Part shown: in pieces, positions 32,630 to 44,464 of the stretch
Layout of the letters: every line of letters begins with the position of its first letter
Numbering within the stretch: the first letter of the stretch is position 1
Assembly: GCA_030847615.1 (NCBI GenBank)
Contig: JAUMIR010000003.1
Span: 286,248,265-286,312,264 of the forward strand
From: Gambelia wislizenii
Lineage: Eukaryota > Chordata > Lepidosauria > Squamata > Crotaphytidae
Length of the DNA stretch: 64,000 nucleotides
Reading direction: 5' to 3'
Notes under the pieces: model-generated
Told to the model about the DNA's origin: nothing
The model's input: only the letters and a program-made list of their open reading frames with translations
Databases searched by the model: none
Made by a program: the position numbers and the translations under genes

Positions 32630-33215
32630 ATGTGTGTTCTGGGGGAGGGGGCTGGAGGCTATGAAGGAGGGTTATGAAGTTTTTTTATATGATCACTGAC
32701 TGAAGTCTAGGCTGTTGCAGTACTTGGAGGAGGAAAGAATGCTGAAAGGAGACCAGACAGTGCCCCCACCGTCTGATCTGCCCCCCCAATTCACCCATTC
32801 CTTCCTAGCCAACACCACTGTGTCTCTTTTTTCTTGTCCCACACTCCATCACTCCATCTTCAATCCTCCATCTCCTTTTTTCATCTGCCCTTCATGAACT
32901 TTCCTGGGGCTGCAGCTGGTGAAGCTGTGGTACATCAACAACAAAAAATGGTGACACTGTGCTTGCCAGATGAGGATGACAAGATAACCTCCCACGAGCA
33001 CATATCCCACCCTCCAACCACCACCATCCCAATTCCACACAGTTTTTCCTACAAATTGCAGAGTAAAAAGGTTTTTTTAAACCACTTTAAAGCCCTCAGT
33101 GTGGAAAAGATGTATTTTCACTTTGAAATTGGACGAATTTTGTGTGTTCAAACAGCACCAGGTAAGGACAAATTATTTTGCAGGTGTAGATTCAGCCTGA
33201 TAGGGCTATTTCTAG
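32630..33215. other. No gene recognised
   Basis: Contains a 137-codon frame (32834-33247) with no recognisable domain that runs into the next SINE; not called. Confidence 0.4.
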
Positions 33216-33221
33216 TCACCA

Positions 33222-33455
33222 CACATCAGTATGGTGTAGTGGTTTGAATATTGGGCTAAGACTCAGAGAGACTAGGGTTCAAGTCCCTACTCAGCCACAG
33301 AAGCCTACCAGGAAACTTTGGGTAGGTCACAGTCTCTCAGCCTTATGAAGGGAATGGCAAACATCCTCTAAATAAATTTTGCTAAGAAAAAAATATATGA
33401 TAAGGTTGCCATAGGCTGGAATTGACTTGAAGAAACATACCAACTACAACATAGA
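33222..33455 (+). repeat. tRNA-derived SINE
   Basis: Head TGGTGTAGTGGTTTGAATAT (A-box side), GGGTTCAAGTCCC as a clean polymerase III B box, body CACAGTCTCTCAGCC and a diverged BovB-like end GCCATAGGCTGGAATTGACTT. Nearly full length but old. Confidence 0.85.
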
Positions 33456-35118
33456 GCAAAGTTAAATGAGCAACATGGTTTTGTGTGTCCCAATATTTTG
33501 TATTTATTTATTGGCTGGATTATTTGCACCCTATTTTTTTTTTTGACAGCTTCAAAGCAACTCATAACATTAATAAATACCAATGAATATATTAAATATC
33601 ATATATTTCAAAACAAATCAAAACAAAGGCAACCTAACTGGAGCAGGAGTAATTGTCTTTGCCTGCCTTTTACCCTTGCTTGTTTCTTTTCATTGGTATT
33701 AGATGGCCCTCTGATTGGGTTATTGTGATTTCAACAGCTCTCATTCTCAACATTGAACCAAAAAAAAAAAAATGATGACTGTGGTCTTTCAGATCACTTT
33801 TTAAAGATTGTTTGATAACTTCCAGAGGCCCTGGTACTGTTTTTAAGGTTGTAGGGAGGGAGTCACCATTGACAAGCAGGTTATTATTAATTTTGCCTTC
33901 TTGAAGGTACTCCCAAGGGAAGGGAAAATTATTTTCCCCATCCATTATCAATGATAACATCCTTAAATGTGAAGACTCTTACAATGTGTACTTAGACGTG
34001 TCCTCCATGTGTTCAGTGTAGCTTACTCCCAAGTATGTGCAGATAGGATAGATTTCAGGCTGTCTTTATTATGTTTAATCACCACCTTAATATTTTTTAC
34101 TGCTTGATCATTTAGTACATATCTGACTGATGATTTCTGAGGAGGCTCAATGACGCAGGAGTCTTGGTGGTCTAATATTGCCAGATCAGTTTAGGGGACT
34201 TGCCCCCCCTCCACAGCCTCGTCTTGGAGAGGCTCGAGTTCCCTGCCTCCCTCCCCCTGTTCTGCGGTCCATGGCAGGTGGAGAATATCGTGGACTTTTG
34301 ATACCAACAGCACATTGCACCAGTGTTCCAGCAATTCCACAGACAAATCCTATCTTCTAGCCACCTCTAAATGTGTTATTTTTACCTATAAAGTTTTAAA
34401 CGGAGCCTTAGGCCTATGAGAGAATAGATTTTCCTCACACACCCCTGCCCCACCATCATTTGATCTTTCAAATACAGGCACTCTGGTAAGGAGAAATATC
34501 CATGACACAGTGTTTGGACTCAAAGATATATTTACAGAACCCCTCTTCTGGACGACCCCCCCCCCACTACTAACCCTTTAACCTGAACAACTTTTCAGTG
34601 GTAATACTGCATAGTAGTTACTAATTTTCTGTTTCAGGGCTGGGTTTAAGCTAGTGAAACAAAAGCAGCAAACTTTGAGCAGTAATAGCTTTTACTACCA
34701 TTTTAATTAAATCCACAGTCTGAAAGTACCTAATTAAAAATAGGTGGTTCTATGTTTGCATACATAATAGAGTAGCATGCTTTCTTTAAAATGTATGAGT
34801 GAAAATTTTAAAAGCTTTAAATGGTTTTTTTTAACTTAACAAATAAGTACAGTGCAATCAAAAGGTAGGCCCCATAGAGTTCAATGAGGCTTACTCCCAG
34901 GTAAGTGGACTTAGATTGAGCCTGTCAGTTATGTCACCTGAAGGATCAGCCTCTATATGGAAGTCCCACTTTGGCACTACAACCAGATACGAGAGTAGGG
35001 CCTATATAAGAGGGGGGAAACCGGAGTGCTTCGCAGTAATGGCATTTTGCAGCAGCAGTGTGAGCCCTCCATTACTGATTACAGGGAGGTCATGTACACA
35101 GGAGACCTAGCCCCTCCC
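33456..35118. other. No gene recognised
   Basis: No exon or RNA gene found. A possible short L2-like remnant near 34380-34440 is too weak to call. A12 and C9 runs at about 33757 and 34556. Confidence 0.4.
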
Positions 35119-35119
35119 A

Positions 35120-35440
35120 TTTGTCTGTTTGCAACTGTTTCCATCTCATTAGGCATGGGGTGACATGGTGCGATATAATGATTAGTCTCACTAGATATGG
35201 TGTGGTATGATGAAACAATCCCTGATTGGTGTAAAAAAGTTACTAGTGGGTGTATCCTACCTGTCTGACAAGGATAAAAGGGCCTTCTCTAGCCCCATTT
35301 CTCTGTTCCAAACCTCTTGGCACCCTGCTGCAGCAATTCTCTTCTGAAATCACTATTGTTGCTGAAATCACAATAAAATTGGCTTTAGCCTTGAACCGAG
35401 AAACGGCTGGTCAATTTTCTGGTTTCCCTGAAGCAAAGCT
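35120..35440 (+). promoter_or_regulatory. Possible endogenous retroviral LTR (promoter and polyA unit)
   Basis: CCTGATTGG (inverted CCAAT, 35221-35229), a TATA-like GGATAAAAGG (35272-35281) and AATAAA at 35372-35377 lie within 160 bp, followed by about 60 bases that would be U5. This spacing is typical of gammaretrovirus-like LTRs. Ends and a partner LTR were not found and no viral genes are seen, so it may be chance. Confidence 0.35.
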
Positions 35441-35670
35441 GGCCTTCTCAAGGGCACGAAGGTCACAGCAGAGACTTGTTTTAGTGGTGTTTTTGACCCC
35501 ATAAGCTTCACATGCAAGATGGTGGCCATGAGTGACTTACTTGCATTTGTACTTACCTCAGTTTGCCACCACCAGACTTCTTTAAAATGATGTCTAAGGT
35601 GCACTAGAGTGATTTTTCGATTTAACAGGAAAGCAAAACAAAAAAACAAAAACCCAAACCACCACGTTTT

Positions 35671-35978
35671 ATTGCCTTAGTGATCGCTCGCTAAGGTGAA
35701 AATCCAACATGGCAACAGTGGGTGCTTGCACTGTTAGCAAACCCCGCCACCTGCACTCACCAGGCCAAAATAGTGTTGCACTTCCTCTCCTATGGGAAAG
35801 CAATTCAAAGCAAATTGCTTGTCCCAATGAGCAGGAATATGCACCCCCTCCCTATTAGTGTTGTTTTTGCCTTTTTGGGCCCTTCTCCTTCTAAATATAG
35901 TGGATTGATGTGGGATTCCATTTAGACAGATCGTGTTCCCAGCAAATTTCATGAGGGTTATTTTCACTGTTTAGGCAA
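35671..35978. mobile_element. Non-autonomous DNA transposon (TTGCCT-ended family), copy 2
   Basis: Begins TTGCCTTAGTGATCGC and ends CACTGTTTAGGCAA; the ends are imperfect inverted repeats (TTGCCT / AGGCAA, then AGTG / CACT, then GTGAAAAT / ATTTTCAC). Opposite orientation to 16449-16780. No ORF. Confidence 0.55.
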
Positions 35979-38365
35979 CCCACAGGACACTTTGCTGGTA
36001 TAATCATTATGCCTGCATAGCTGTGGTTGTGTGTTTTTCTCCTCATTGCTCAGTAAAGGTTAATATTTTGGATCAGTGCCCTTAAAAATTCCATTGTTCT
36101 GGAGGAGGGAGGGAACAAGAATATTCATTTTAAAAAATCATGAAAAAAGTATACTACTGTATATAAAATTATGTCAGCACCTAAGCCATTATATGGGTGG
36201 AAATGCCTGGAGGGAAGAATGAAAACATAGATTCGTCTGTTTTACTCCTAATTTATGACCCATGGGCATGTTCAGATAGGGAGCCCACTTAAACAGGAAG
36301 GCATCAGATTATACTATTGATATGTGAAATGATTATCCAAAGCATTATCTAGTCTAAAGGCAGTGTTTACTGTGTTCCCTTGATGAATATATATTTCATT
36401 TCATTTCATCTGTATACCGCCTTTCTCCCAGAGTGGTAGCTCCCAGAGAAAAATTATGGATTAAATATCTCATATCTTCTGCCCCTATTCTGCATGGAGT
36501 ATTTATATGTAATCATAATCACTGAATTTACTGTCGTTCATGTTCATATTGAGAAACATAGTCAATTCCTTATAGTAAACCACTTTTTTTTCTCTTTCTT
36601 ACAGTTGGGTTGTTATGCTACTTTGTGGTTTTTGCTGATAAGACCCACAGCATGAATAAGGACTTGACTCTAGAATGATACAGCAAAATGGCTTCAGTTT
36701 TGAAGACTGTGAACTTTCAGAATGAAGATAAAGATCAGTAGCTGAAAGCTCATACAAAAAGCCCCAGTTTCACCATGACTATGCTGTTATGATGCATACA
36801 AAAAATACTTTTCACCCTTGAAAAAATAGTGATGATAAACTTTTTTTTTAAATGCTGAAGCATTTGCACACACACCAGACTATTCCTGAATTGCAATGCC
36901 TGACCTCTGAAAAGGGATTTCAAAGGCCAGCATAGAACACAGTAGATACAGTTCCTATATGGCAGAAGAATGGGAGACAGAGAGAGCAGTCAAACATAGG
37001 AACATGTATCTTCTTTTCCCTTGTTTATTGGTGTAGGGTACTCTTTCATGAAACCCCCAGTTGTTGGACTGTGACCTGCCGCCACAGAGTTTTTCACTGT
37101 GAGCTCTAAGTGTGCATAATAGAGTGAGAATAGAGCGATATAGCTCCGTGCTGCAAATATTCTTATCATGATCTTAATCTGTGGATATATATGGGGTGTT
37201 GACTTGCACTGTATCCCTTATTTTGTCCAATGTAAAATGGTAAGGGTTTGAAGACGATGGCAGGAAAATTGTTTATACTGGGTCTGGGGGCTGCTATAAT
37301 GTTTCATCATCCACTGGGCATAGTCATATTCTGGAGCATTATATGATGATGTGTCCATCAGTATGTTCCTCCCTGACCCACTTTTTTCCTGCCCACAACC
37401 CTGCCTCCTTTTACCTCTTCTGCAGGCATACCTGAAGTGGTAGAATGGGTGTGACAGTAGTGTGCCACTACTGTGTATCCTATAGCCAGAGCTTGGAAAA
37501 ATTACTTGTTAAGACTGCAACTTCCTTCAGCGGAAGTATGTTTAGCATAGATGGCTCAGTCAATGTATCATAAAATAGGCAGATAATACAAAAAAACTTA
37601 TCTGCTTTGTGATTTTCATCTGGTGAAGCACCATTTTTTTGGGCTATAACTCCTCTGGAGATTTAGAAGAGGGGTGTCTCCTCTGAAGCAAGGCTACCCA
37701 TGGCACAGACTGACATTTTAATATATTGGTGCTGAAACATGTACAAATACGTGTATTTCTGGCATGCAGATAACATCTATGCTGATGAATTGTTTGTGAA
37801 TAAATGTATACTACTTACCCCCTTAAGTGAATACCTATTTAAACATATTTATAAATGTCTCAAAGTTCTCCTTGTTTGTCTTCATTTTTACAGATGCCAA
37901 CTGTAGAGGAAATGAGGCAGCACAAAAATAGAAACTGCTGACTGCACTCCCATCATGATTTTTCTGGGCTCTTTCTGTTTTTGAGAGATTGGCTTTGAAG
38001 AATTACTACAGTTAACAGTGTACCGCTCTCAGTCAGATTTCACATTGATGATGCATTTAAGGGCAGACTCTTATCTGATGTCTTGACAGAAAGTAATTGA
38101 TCTTTGCAACTTACATAAGTCTATCAGGGAAGCTTTTTCTTAGCTAGCGAACCATTGTTGTTAAGAACTACATTACAACCAAAATGTTTTTCTGTTGTCT
38201 ATAGTGCAGAAATGGAAGGAAAGTGTAATTTTCTGAAACATGTCCAAGCAGATGGAGGAGAGACAAGGCACGGGTGGGAAAAACAAGATATTGGCCCTTT
38301 TCACAATATTGCACAATTATACCTACAAACACATCTTTAATTGAGTGCCCTAATAGTATAGTATG
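35979..38365. other. No gene recognised; one short repeat module
   Basis: About 2.4 kb without an exon or RNA gene. A short TTTCATCTGTATACCGCCTT module near 36400-36440 matches the dispersed TTTCTCCCA module seen elsewhere. A CAG acceptor-like TTTTTACAG at 37889-37897 is followed by only 15 codons before a stop and is not called. Confidence 0.4.
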
Positions 38366-38426
38366 GCTTAGAATCAGAGAGTTGGAAGAGACGACGAGGG
38401 TCATCCCATTCAACCCCCTGACATGC
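38366..38426 (-). repeat. CR1 3' tail fragment
   Basis: Sixty bases matching the CR1 3' UTR (GAGTTGGAAGAGACGACGAG, AACCCCCTGACATGCAA) on the minus strand. Very short and truncated. Confidence 0.65.
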
Positions 38427-38849
38427 AACAAGAAGAAGCAGCTTGGTTGCTTGGAATCTTTATTGAATAAACAGTTTAATAGTTTAAATGGCAATTATAC
38501 CAACAGCCTACCTCTTTAGAGGCAATTTCCCACTCTGTTTAATGGGGTTTATTCCCAAGTATGCGCACATAGGACATCAGACATAGTGGGATACCTAGTG
38601 ATCTCTCTTCTGAGAGTAGAGGTGACTAATATTTGCTAAAAACATTTAAAAAGTGTTTTGTTTTTTAAAAAGCTGGACATCATGAGTACAATAGAAGCTG
38701 GTGGAAGCTATTTTCTATACTCTTCCTCAAATCCACCAACTGTAAGTCTCTCATTAGTCATTGTTATATTGTGCTGAAGCTCTATCCATATCATATTTCA
38801 CCTTAGACATTAATAAGGGCTCATAATAAACACAATGATGTATCTTTAC

Positions 38850-39470
38850 ATAGACAAGTTTACATAGGGACCACTAAACGCAGTGTGAAAACATGAATCA
38901 AGGAACATGAGATACACTGCAGACCAGGCCACCCAGAAAAATCAGCAGTAGCAGAACATGTTATAAACCAACCTGGACACAAAATGCTATTTGAAAACAC
39001 AGAAATTCTATACCAGGCCAACAACTATCATGTCAGAATGCACAGAGAAGCTATTGAAATCCGCAAACACCTGGACAACTTCAACAGGAAAGAAGAAACC
39101 TTAAAAGTAAACAAAATCTGGCTCCCAGTTTTGAAATACAATACAATCATAACTCAACACTTACAAAAGAATTCCCCCCGGGACAGGGGGATTCCCAGCA
39201 GATAATGGCCCATCAACCAACCATTAGCCAAACAGACACTAACAAGCCTTGCATTTCTATACCCCAAAACTAACCATTAAACATGGGACAATTACACAGA
39301 TTTAAATATTCTCCCCAACAGGGGTTCATAGCATATAAATTCCACACACACACCTACACAACCATTCTCTGTGGATGCCAGCCACAGATGCAGGTGAAAC
39401 GTCAGAAAGAAACTATTCCAGACACGGCCTCACAGCCCAGAAAAAAAATGCAAGGAAAATCTATGACCTG
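38850..39470 (+). pseudogene. Penelope-like element 3' part (GIY-YIG endonuclease)
   Basis: Plus-strand codons from about 38857 read VYIGTTKRSV (the YIG half of the GIY-YIG motif), a stop (TGA at about 38890), then a KEHE block and PEKSAVAEHVINQPGHKMLF, and further IEIRKHLDNFNRKE and LPVLK (frame 38984-39205). This is the endonuclease end of a Penelope retroelement, after which follows a 3' UTR with GATGCAGGTGAAACGTCAG. The RT part is missing. A second copy of the UTR is at 54048-54170. Confidence 0.8.
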
Positions 39471-40560
39471 TATGTTATTTCCCCTCTATATTTGGTTGCC
39501 TTTGGGAGATGGGGTATTTACTGGAAGTTCTTTTCTTGTATGATTATTTTATTGTCATTGTATGACTTCCACCTTTCTTTGAAACTTTACTGGCTCTAGA
39601 GACTGATATTAAATAATGATTACTCTTAAAATAGAAAAGTGCGTCAATAGGCAAAAAGCTCCAAAGATCAAACCAGAATAGTCATTTTGTTTGTTCAGCT
39701 GCACATATATTGGTATGTCTGAGCTCACTGCATATCTAGTGTATTTATAAGCCACTCCACTTAAGACTACAGTACTTATCTTTTCTAGCTGTGTTTTTTC
39801 AATACCTCAGACCAAGAAATAGTCTTTCGCAAGCCTAAGGGAGCTTGATTTTGATTCAAGTTCTAATGGCACAGGAAGTTGCCTAGTCCAGTTTGCTCCT
39901 TTTTTTCTGATAAAGAGGATACATCTAGTCAAAAAGTCACAAACACTGGGTTGGGTTTGATTGTACATAGCTAACCCTTGAAAGTCAATGACTTAAGTTG
40001 GTCTTGAGTAAGATCCTATGTTTCCAATACAAGAAAATCTACTTGTATACTGGTAATGAGCTAAAATTACCAGTATCTTTTCTCCCATTTCTGAGATCAT
40101 TGCAACTTAAAGCGGGGGGGTGGGGAGTTAGCCTTTACTTATCATTTCTTTATTTTTTCTTATTCAAAAAATCCAGTATAACAAAATCTAGGTATAGTAT
40201 TTCACAGCACTGGCTGGAGATACCAGAGATTAAACATGGGACCTTTTGCATGCAAAGTACGGTATGTACTCTACCCTGACTCTACCCCCAAATGTGGCAC
40301 CGTAACACAGTTCAGTAGAATCTTTTGGGAAGAAAGAGGCTCTGATTTTAACATTGTAAAAAGTTCTTATTGATAGCACTTAATCTGTTGATGGAACAGT
40401 TTTCTGCTTGGTATATACGTACTCGATATTTTTCATGCATATAGACCATTCTGGTTGGTTTAGTTTGTGCAAATTATCTGCTTTGCTGGATGCTAAAATG
40501 TGAGAAGTGATTAGCATAGCTTTTAATTTTGACAGATTATTTTCATCCCTCTGAATACTG
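39471..40560. other. No gene recognised
   Basis: A weak SINE-like piece near 40205-40285 (GAGATTAAACATGGGACC, TGTACTCTACC) is too diverged to name. Otherwise nothing. Confidence 0.35.
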
Positions 40561-40561
40561 G

Positions 40562-41431
40562 TTCTTTAATAAATAATAATAAAATAATAAAATTTATTTC
40601 TATCCTGCCCCTCTGCAATGCAATTGGGGTGGCTTACAATATTCTTTGGAGCTGTCAGGTCAGTTTTGATTTAAGGATGACCCTACTGATGAGAGATGTC
40701 CAAGAGGCCACATAATTGACAACTTTGCCCAGGTCTTACAAACTCAGGACAGATGCTTTGTTGAGTCAATCCACCTGTTGTTGTTTATTTATATAGCACC
40801 ATCACTGTACATGGTGCTTTATAACTAAAGGAACAACAAAACAGGTCCCTGACCTCAGGCTTACAATTTAATTAAGACATGACACAAAAGGAAAAAGGGA
40901 TGGCAGTGGGCGAGGGAATTAAGTCCAGCAGATACTGTCACTTCTTCTCTCCCATCTGAGGTCACAGCACCATGCAATACTTGGAGTGAGCAAGCCAAAG
41001 TGGACAGGAATGGGATGCCCTGAGTCGGACAACTACACAGAGCTTCAACCAAGAAATGAAAACCCAAGAAGAAATGAGATGGCAGCAACAGTTAAGATAG
41101 ATGTAACAAAAGCACTCAAAGGATATAAAGCAAAGTCTGAGCATTATACCTGTCATATAATCTTCCTCTTTTCCCACTGCCTTCAACTTTACCAAGCATT
41201 ATTGTCTTTTCCAATGAGCTATGTCATCTCATGATTTGCCCAAGATATGATAGCATCACTTTAGTCATTTTGGCTTCTAGTGAGAGTTCAGGCTTGATTT
41301 GCTCTTACACCTTTATTTGTATTTTTTGGCAGTTCTCTCACACCACATTTCAAATTAGTCCACCACCACCACCAGTCAGCTTTCTTCCCTATCCAGCTTT
41401 CATATCCATATGTAGAAACTGGAAATGCAGT

Positions 41432-41462
<31 letters not shown>

Positions 41463-41510
41463 TACTGGATTTATATTCTGCCTTTCTCCCAAGATGGGAT
41501 TTGTGTAATT
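40562..41510 (-). pseudogene. BovB/RTE-like LINE 3' part, interrupted
   Basis: On minus, 41178-41432 encodes remnants of the same thumb region as at 27.3 kb (IKPELSLEAKM, FGHI-like), and 40652-40772 encodes the C-terminal end (RWID, then the KTWAK-like block) plus the 3' UTR. An unrelated segment (about 40773-41177; starts with TTATATAGCACCATC) lies between them. TTTA-rich modules border both sides (40562-40650 and 41433-41510). Confidence 0.55.
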
Positions 41511-43245
41511 AATGTACATACTGTAGATGATCCAGACAATGTTGCTCTAGCTAACGTATGGTAATGTTGCTGACCCTATTGCTAAAATCTTGTATTTGAA
41601 ACAGCAATTTTCACACAGGGAAATGTTCAGTCTGACTGAAAACCACACTATTAGGTGATGCCTGTGACATCACAGTCATGAAGCCACAGGTTCTTCTGTG
41701 ATCTCCCATCTCTACAGCATCATTTCATATACCACACCCCCCTTTTTTTCAGTCTTTTCTTAGAGACAGTACAATCCTTTTCTATAGCACCAAAGTGTAC
41801 ATCCTTTGTGACTACTAAAAAAAAATGTAGCTGAAAATCTGAAGACTTCTCCACTCCCATTTGGCTGTGACCTAAATCCAAATGTTAGTCCCAATTCTAA
41901 GGAGAGTAGATCCATTAAATCTATGTTATCTTAGTAGAACAATTATTTCAAAGATCTAGAGTTGGATCTCATTCCAACTCTAGTTAGAATAACAATTAAA
42001 TGTAGTCCTAAACCTCCTTAAAAAAATCATTAAACCATCACAAACCAGGAGGGTGTAAAGCGTATCTAAGAAGTTTTGGGAAATCAAAAGATCATTGTCT
42101 AGCATCAAGGAACAGCAAGGCAGGTTCCAGGCAAACCACTCCAGGAAGAGTGTTCCATGCTTGAGCCACCATTAACAAGAAGGCCCTCTCTTGAGTAGCT
42201 GTCTGTCTCTCATCCCATTATAGGAGCATGGGTAGATAGGTAGTCCTTCAAGCATCCTAGTTTTAAGCTGTAAAGGGCTTCAAAGGTTGGTTCAATTCTA
42301 ACTGCAAATCAAAATGGGTTGGAACCCGTGCAGTTGGTAGAGGACATAAATAATATGATCATATCTGTACTGACTGCCATTTTGGAACAAAGGCTGTTCC
42401 ACACACATTGTGCAACACAACAGTCTTATCTGGAGGTTACTAGACATTTATAATGGTGGGCAGTCTCTCTTGGCCCTACATCACTGCTGGTTCTGGTGAC
42501 AAAGAATGGTTTAAAGAGCACCCCAAAGATGTGAACCTGTCCCATCAGGAGTAATACAATCTGTCTAGCCTGAAATCCCTTAAACTGCATTGACTCACAA
42601 GTAACACTCATTCAGCTCAATGGGGCTTCCTTTTGAGTAGGCATGTATAGATCATATTGATAATGTGTAGACTATAATCCCAAATGCAGACTAAGCTAAT
42701 TTTCCATGTCTTCTTGATTCCAACTTCCAACTTCCACTGAAATCAGTGAAAATTAAAAATGCTAAACTTTCACAGGGTTGCATAGAAAGCATTTTAAGTA
42801 CCACAATAATGTTCACTTTGCATGTGATTGTGTAAGCAGCAGCAAAAGATTTCTGGAAATTTTTAATGCTGGTTATATTTACTTTAAGGAACAAAAGCTA
42901 TTTCCAGAAAGCCTCTCTACTTTTAGTTACTTATTAGTTCTCAGAAGTAATACATTTTATTTGCCTTCAAGTTTACTGCATCCTTCTTCCAACAAAAATG
43001 TGCAGAAGTCCATTATCTAACCCTGATAAAATTAGCTAGCTCTATTTTATGAGTATCTACATTATCTTCTTTAGGCACCAACCTTTGAATCAAAGCAGAC
43101 ATCACACAATTCACACTTCTAGTAATGGCATGAATGAGTGCCTGTGTGTTTCTGAATAAAATGAGGAGCCAATCTAGATCAGAACTCTGTTGAGGAAACA
43201 TTTTAACCATTTGTGACGACCACAGGTTTTATCTTGATTCCCTCT
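41511..43245. other. No gene; one probable old repeat
   Basis: 42040-42390 has phrases seen in dispersed lizard repeats (GAGTGTTCCATGCTTGAGCC, AGAAGGCCCTCTCTTGAGT, CTGTAAAGGGCTTCAAAGG), probably an old LINE 3' region. The rest has no recognisable content. Confidence 0.35.
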
Positions 43246-43255
43246 CCAGTGCACT

Positions 43256-43490
43256 TGGGGACATGTCACACTAGGATAGCAATAGCATTTATATTTCTAT
43301 AAATTATCAGCTGCAAGCACTCCCTAAGCAGTTTACAATGTGTTAGCTAATAGCCCCCAACAAGCTGGGTACTCATTTTACTGATCTACGAAAGGATGGA
43401 AGGCTGAGTCAACCTTGGAGCCCTGTAGGATAGAACTCACAAAGTTGTGGCTGCAGTACCAGCATTTAACCACTGCACCATCAGGGCTCC
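43256..43490. repeat. Interspersed repeat with tRNA-like end
   Basis: Reads through CTCCCTAAGCAGTTTACA, CATTTTACTGATCTACGAAAGG, GGAAGGCTGAGTCAACCTT and ends with TTAACCACTGCACC, a well-dispersed squamate repeat. Family name not assigned. Confidence 0.55.
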
Positions 43491-43534
43491 TTTAATGTAC
43501 ACTTTGTGAATGATGCAGACAATGGACAATTACA

Positions 43535-43660
43535 GCACTATGATTCCACTTTAACTAGTTCCATCCTGTGGAATCCTTGGATTTGCAGTTAAGGGAGGTG
43601 TTACTCTCTATGCTCAGGGGTCTTAAAGACCCTCAAAATGTCGACATTGATTTGGGGAAT
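43535..43660. repeat. Partial MITE of the 224-bp family
   Basis: ATTCCACTTTAACTAGTTCC and CCTTGGATTTGCAGTTAAGGG match the left half of the MITE at 14333. The right half is missing. Confidence 0.5.
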
Positions 43661-43679
43661 TAATGTACTTGGCTTGGCT

Positions 43680-44450
43680 ATGCAAGAGGGGGGTAACAGA
43701 TAGCAGATCTTTTGATCTTTGTATACTGGTAATCAGGAGGAGACGTTAAGCTAGATAATATAACAAATTGATCTTTATTTGAGAAAAACAATACTAACAA
43801 CATTCACACACACATTTAGGCTTCAAGCACTCACACAAGACTAGCAAAATAAGTGGGAAATACTACTGGGATAGAGGAATAGCGGAGGGAGTTGTTTGTG
43901 GGAGATACAACTCCTGTCCTGTAGAGATGAGGTTGTGGAGGAAACCAGCAGAGTGGGGAGTCCAGAACAGGAACAGCTGTACAGATGGACATAGTGTCCA
44001 CAGGAAGGGGTTTCTTGAGCCTGGCTACACAGTTTGACGTGGAGCTGAAAGGAAGATGAACTGTGTGCTTGGCTATACAGACGGACAGAGTGTCCAAAGG
44101 AAGGAGATCTATGCACACTTGAGTGGGGTTTTGAAAGGATTTTTATAGTGAATATTTGCCGTCTGGGGATGGAATTTAGAGCAGAAGTAGAGACAATGTC
44201 CTTGGAGTTGCTCAAGGTGACACAAAGGCATGTTAATGTGTGGATACTTTGCAACTGAAAACAACTTCTTTTGTTTGGAAAAGGGTGAAGAAATGAGGGT
44301 TGTTCGCAAAGTTGAGCCTCTCAGTCTTGGCTGATAGGATTGACCAGGTATATGTGCCTTCAGCTGCCTTGTGAATTAGCATTTCTTTAGAATTTAGGCG
44401 GCCCCTCCTTAAGTGCATACCTGAGTCTGAATGCTAGTTTTTGCAAGATA
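43680..44450 (-). promoter_or_regulatory. Possible LTR-like promoter/polyA unit (minus)
   Basis: On the minus strand a TATA-like CTATAAAAAT (about 44141-44150) is followed about 370 bp later by AATAAA (about 43779-43784). Between them lies an imperfect tandem repeat of about 98 bp (TACAGATGGACATAGTGTCC at 43979 and TACAGACGGACAGAGTGTCC at 44077). This would fit an old LTR or an independent transcription unit. Ends were not identified. Confidence 0.3.
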
Positions 44451-44464
44451 TTAATATATCCATT

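Noticed and set aside
37889..37950. Possible exon after TTTTTACAG
   Set aside because: Only 15 codons follow before a stop, and no donor or homology was found.
44441..44463. Start of the LINE ORF at 44441
   Set aside because: The codon there is TTG and lies in the flank and target duplication. The element begins at 44464 and its native start is lost.
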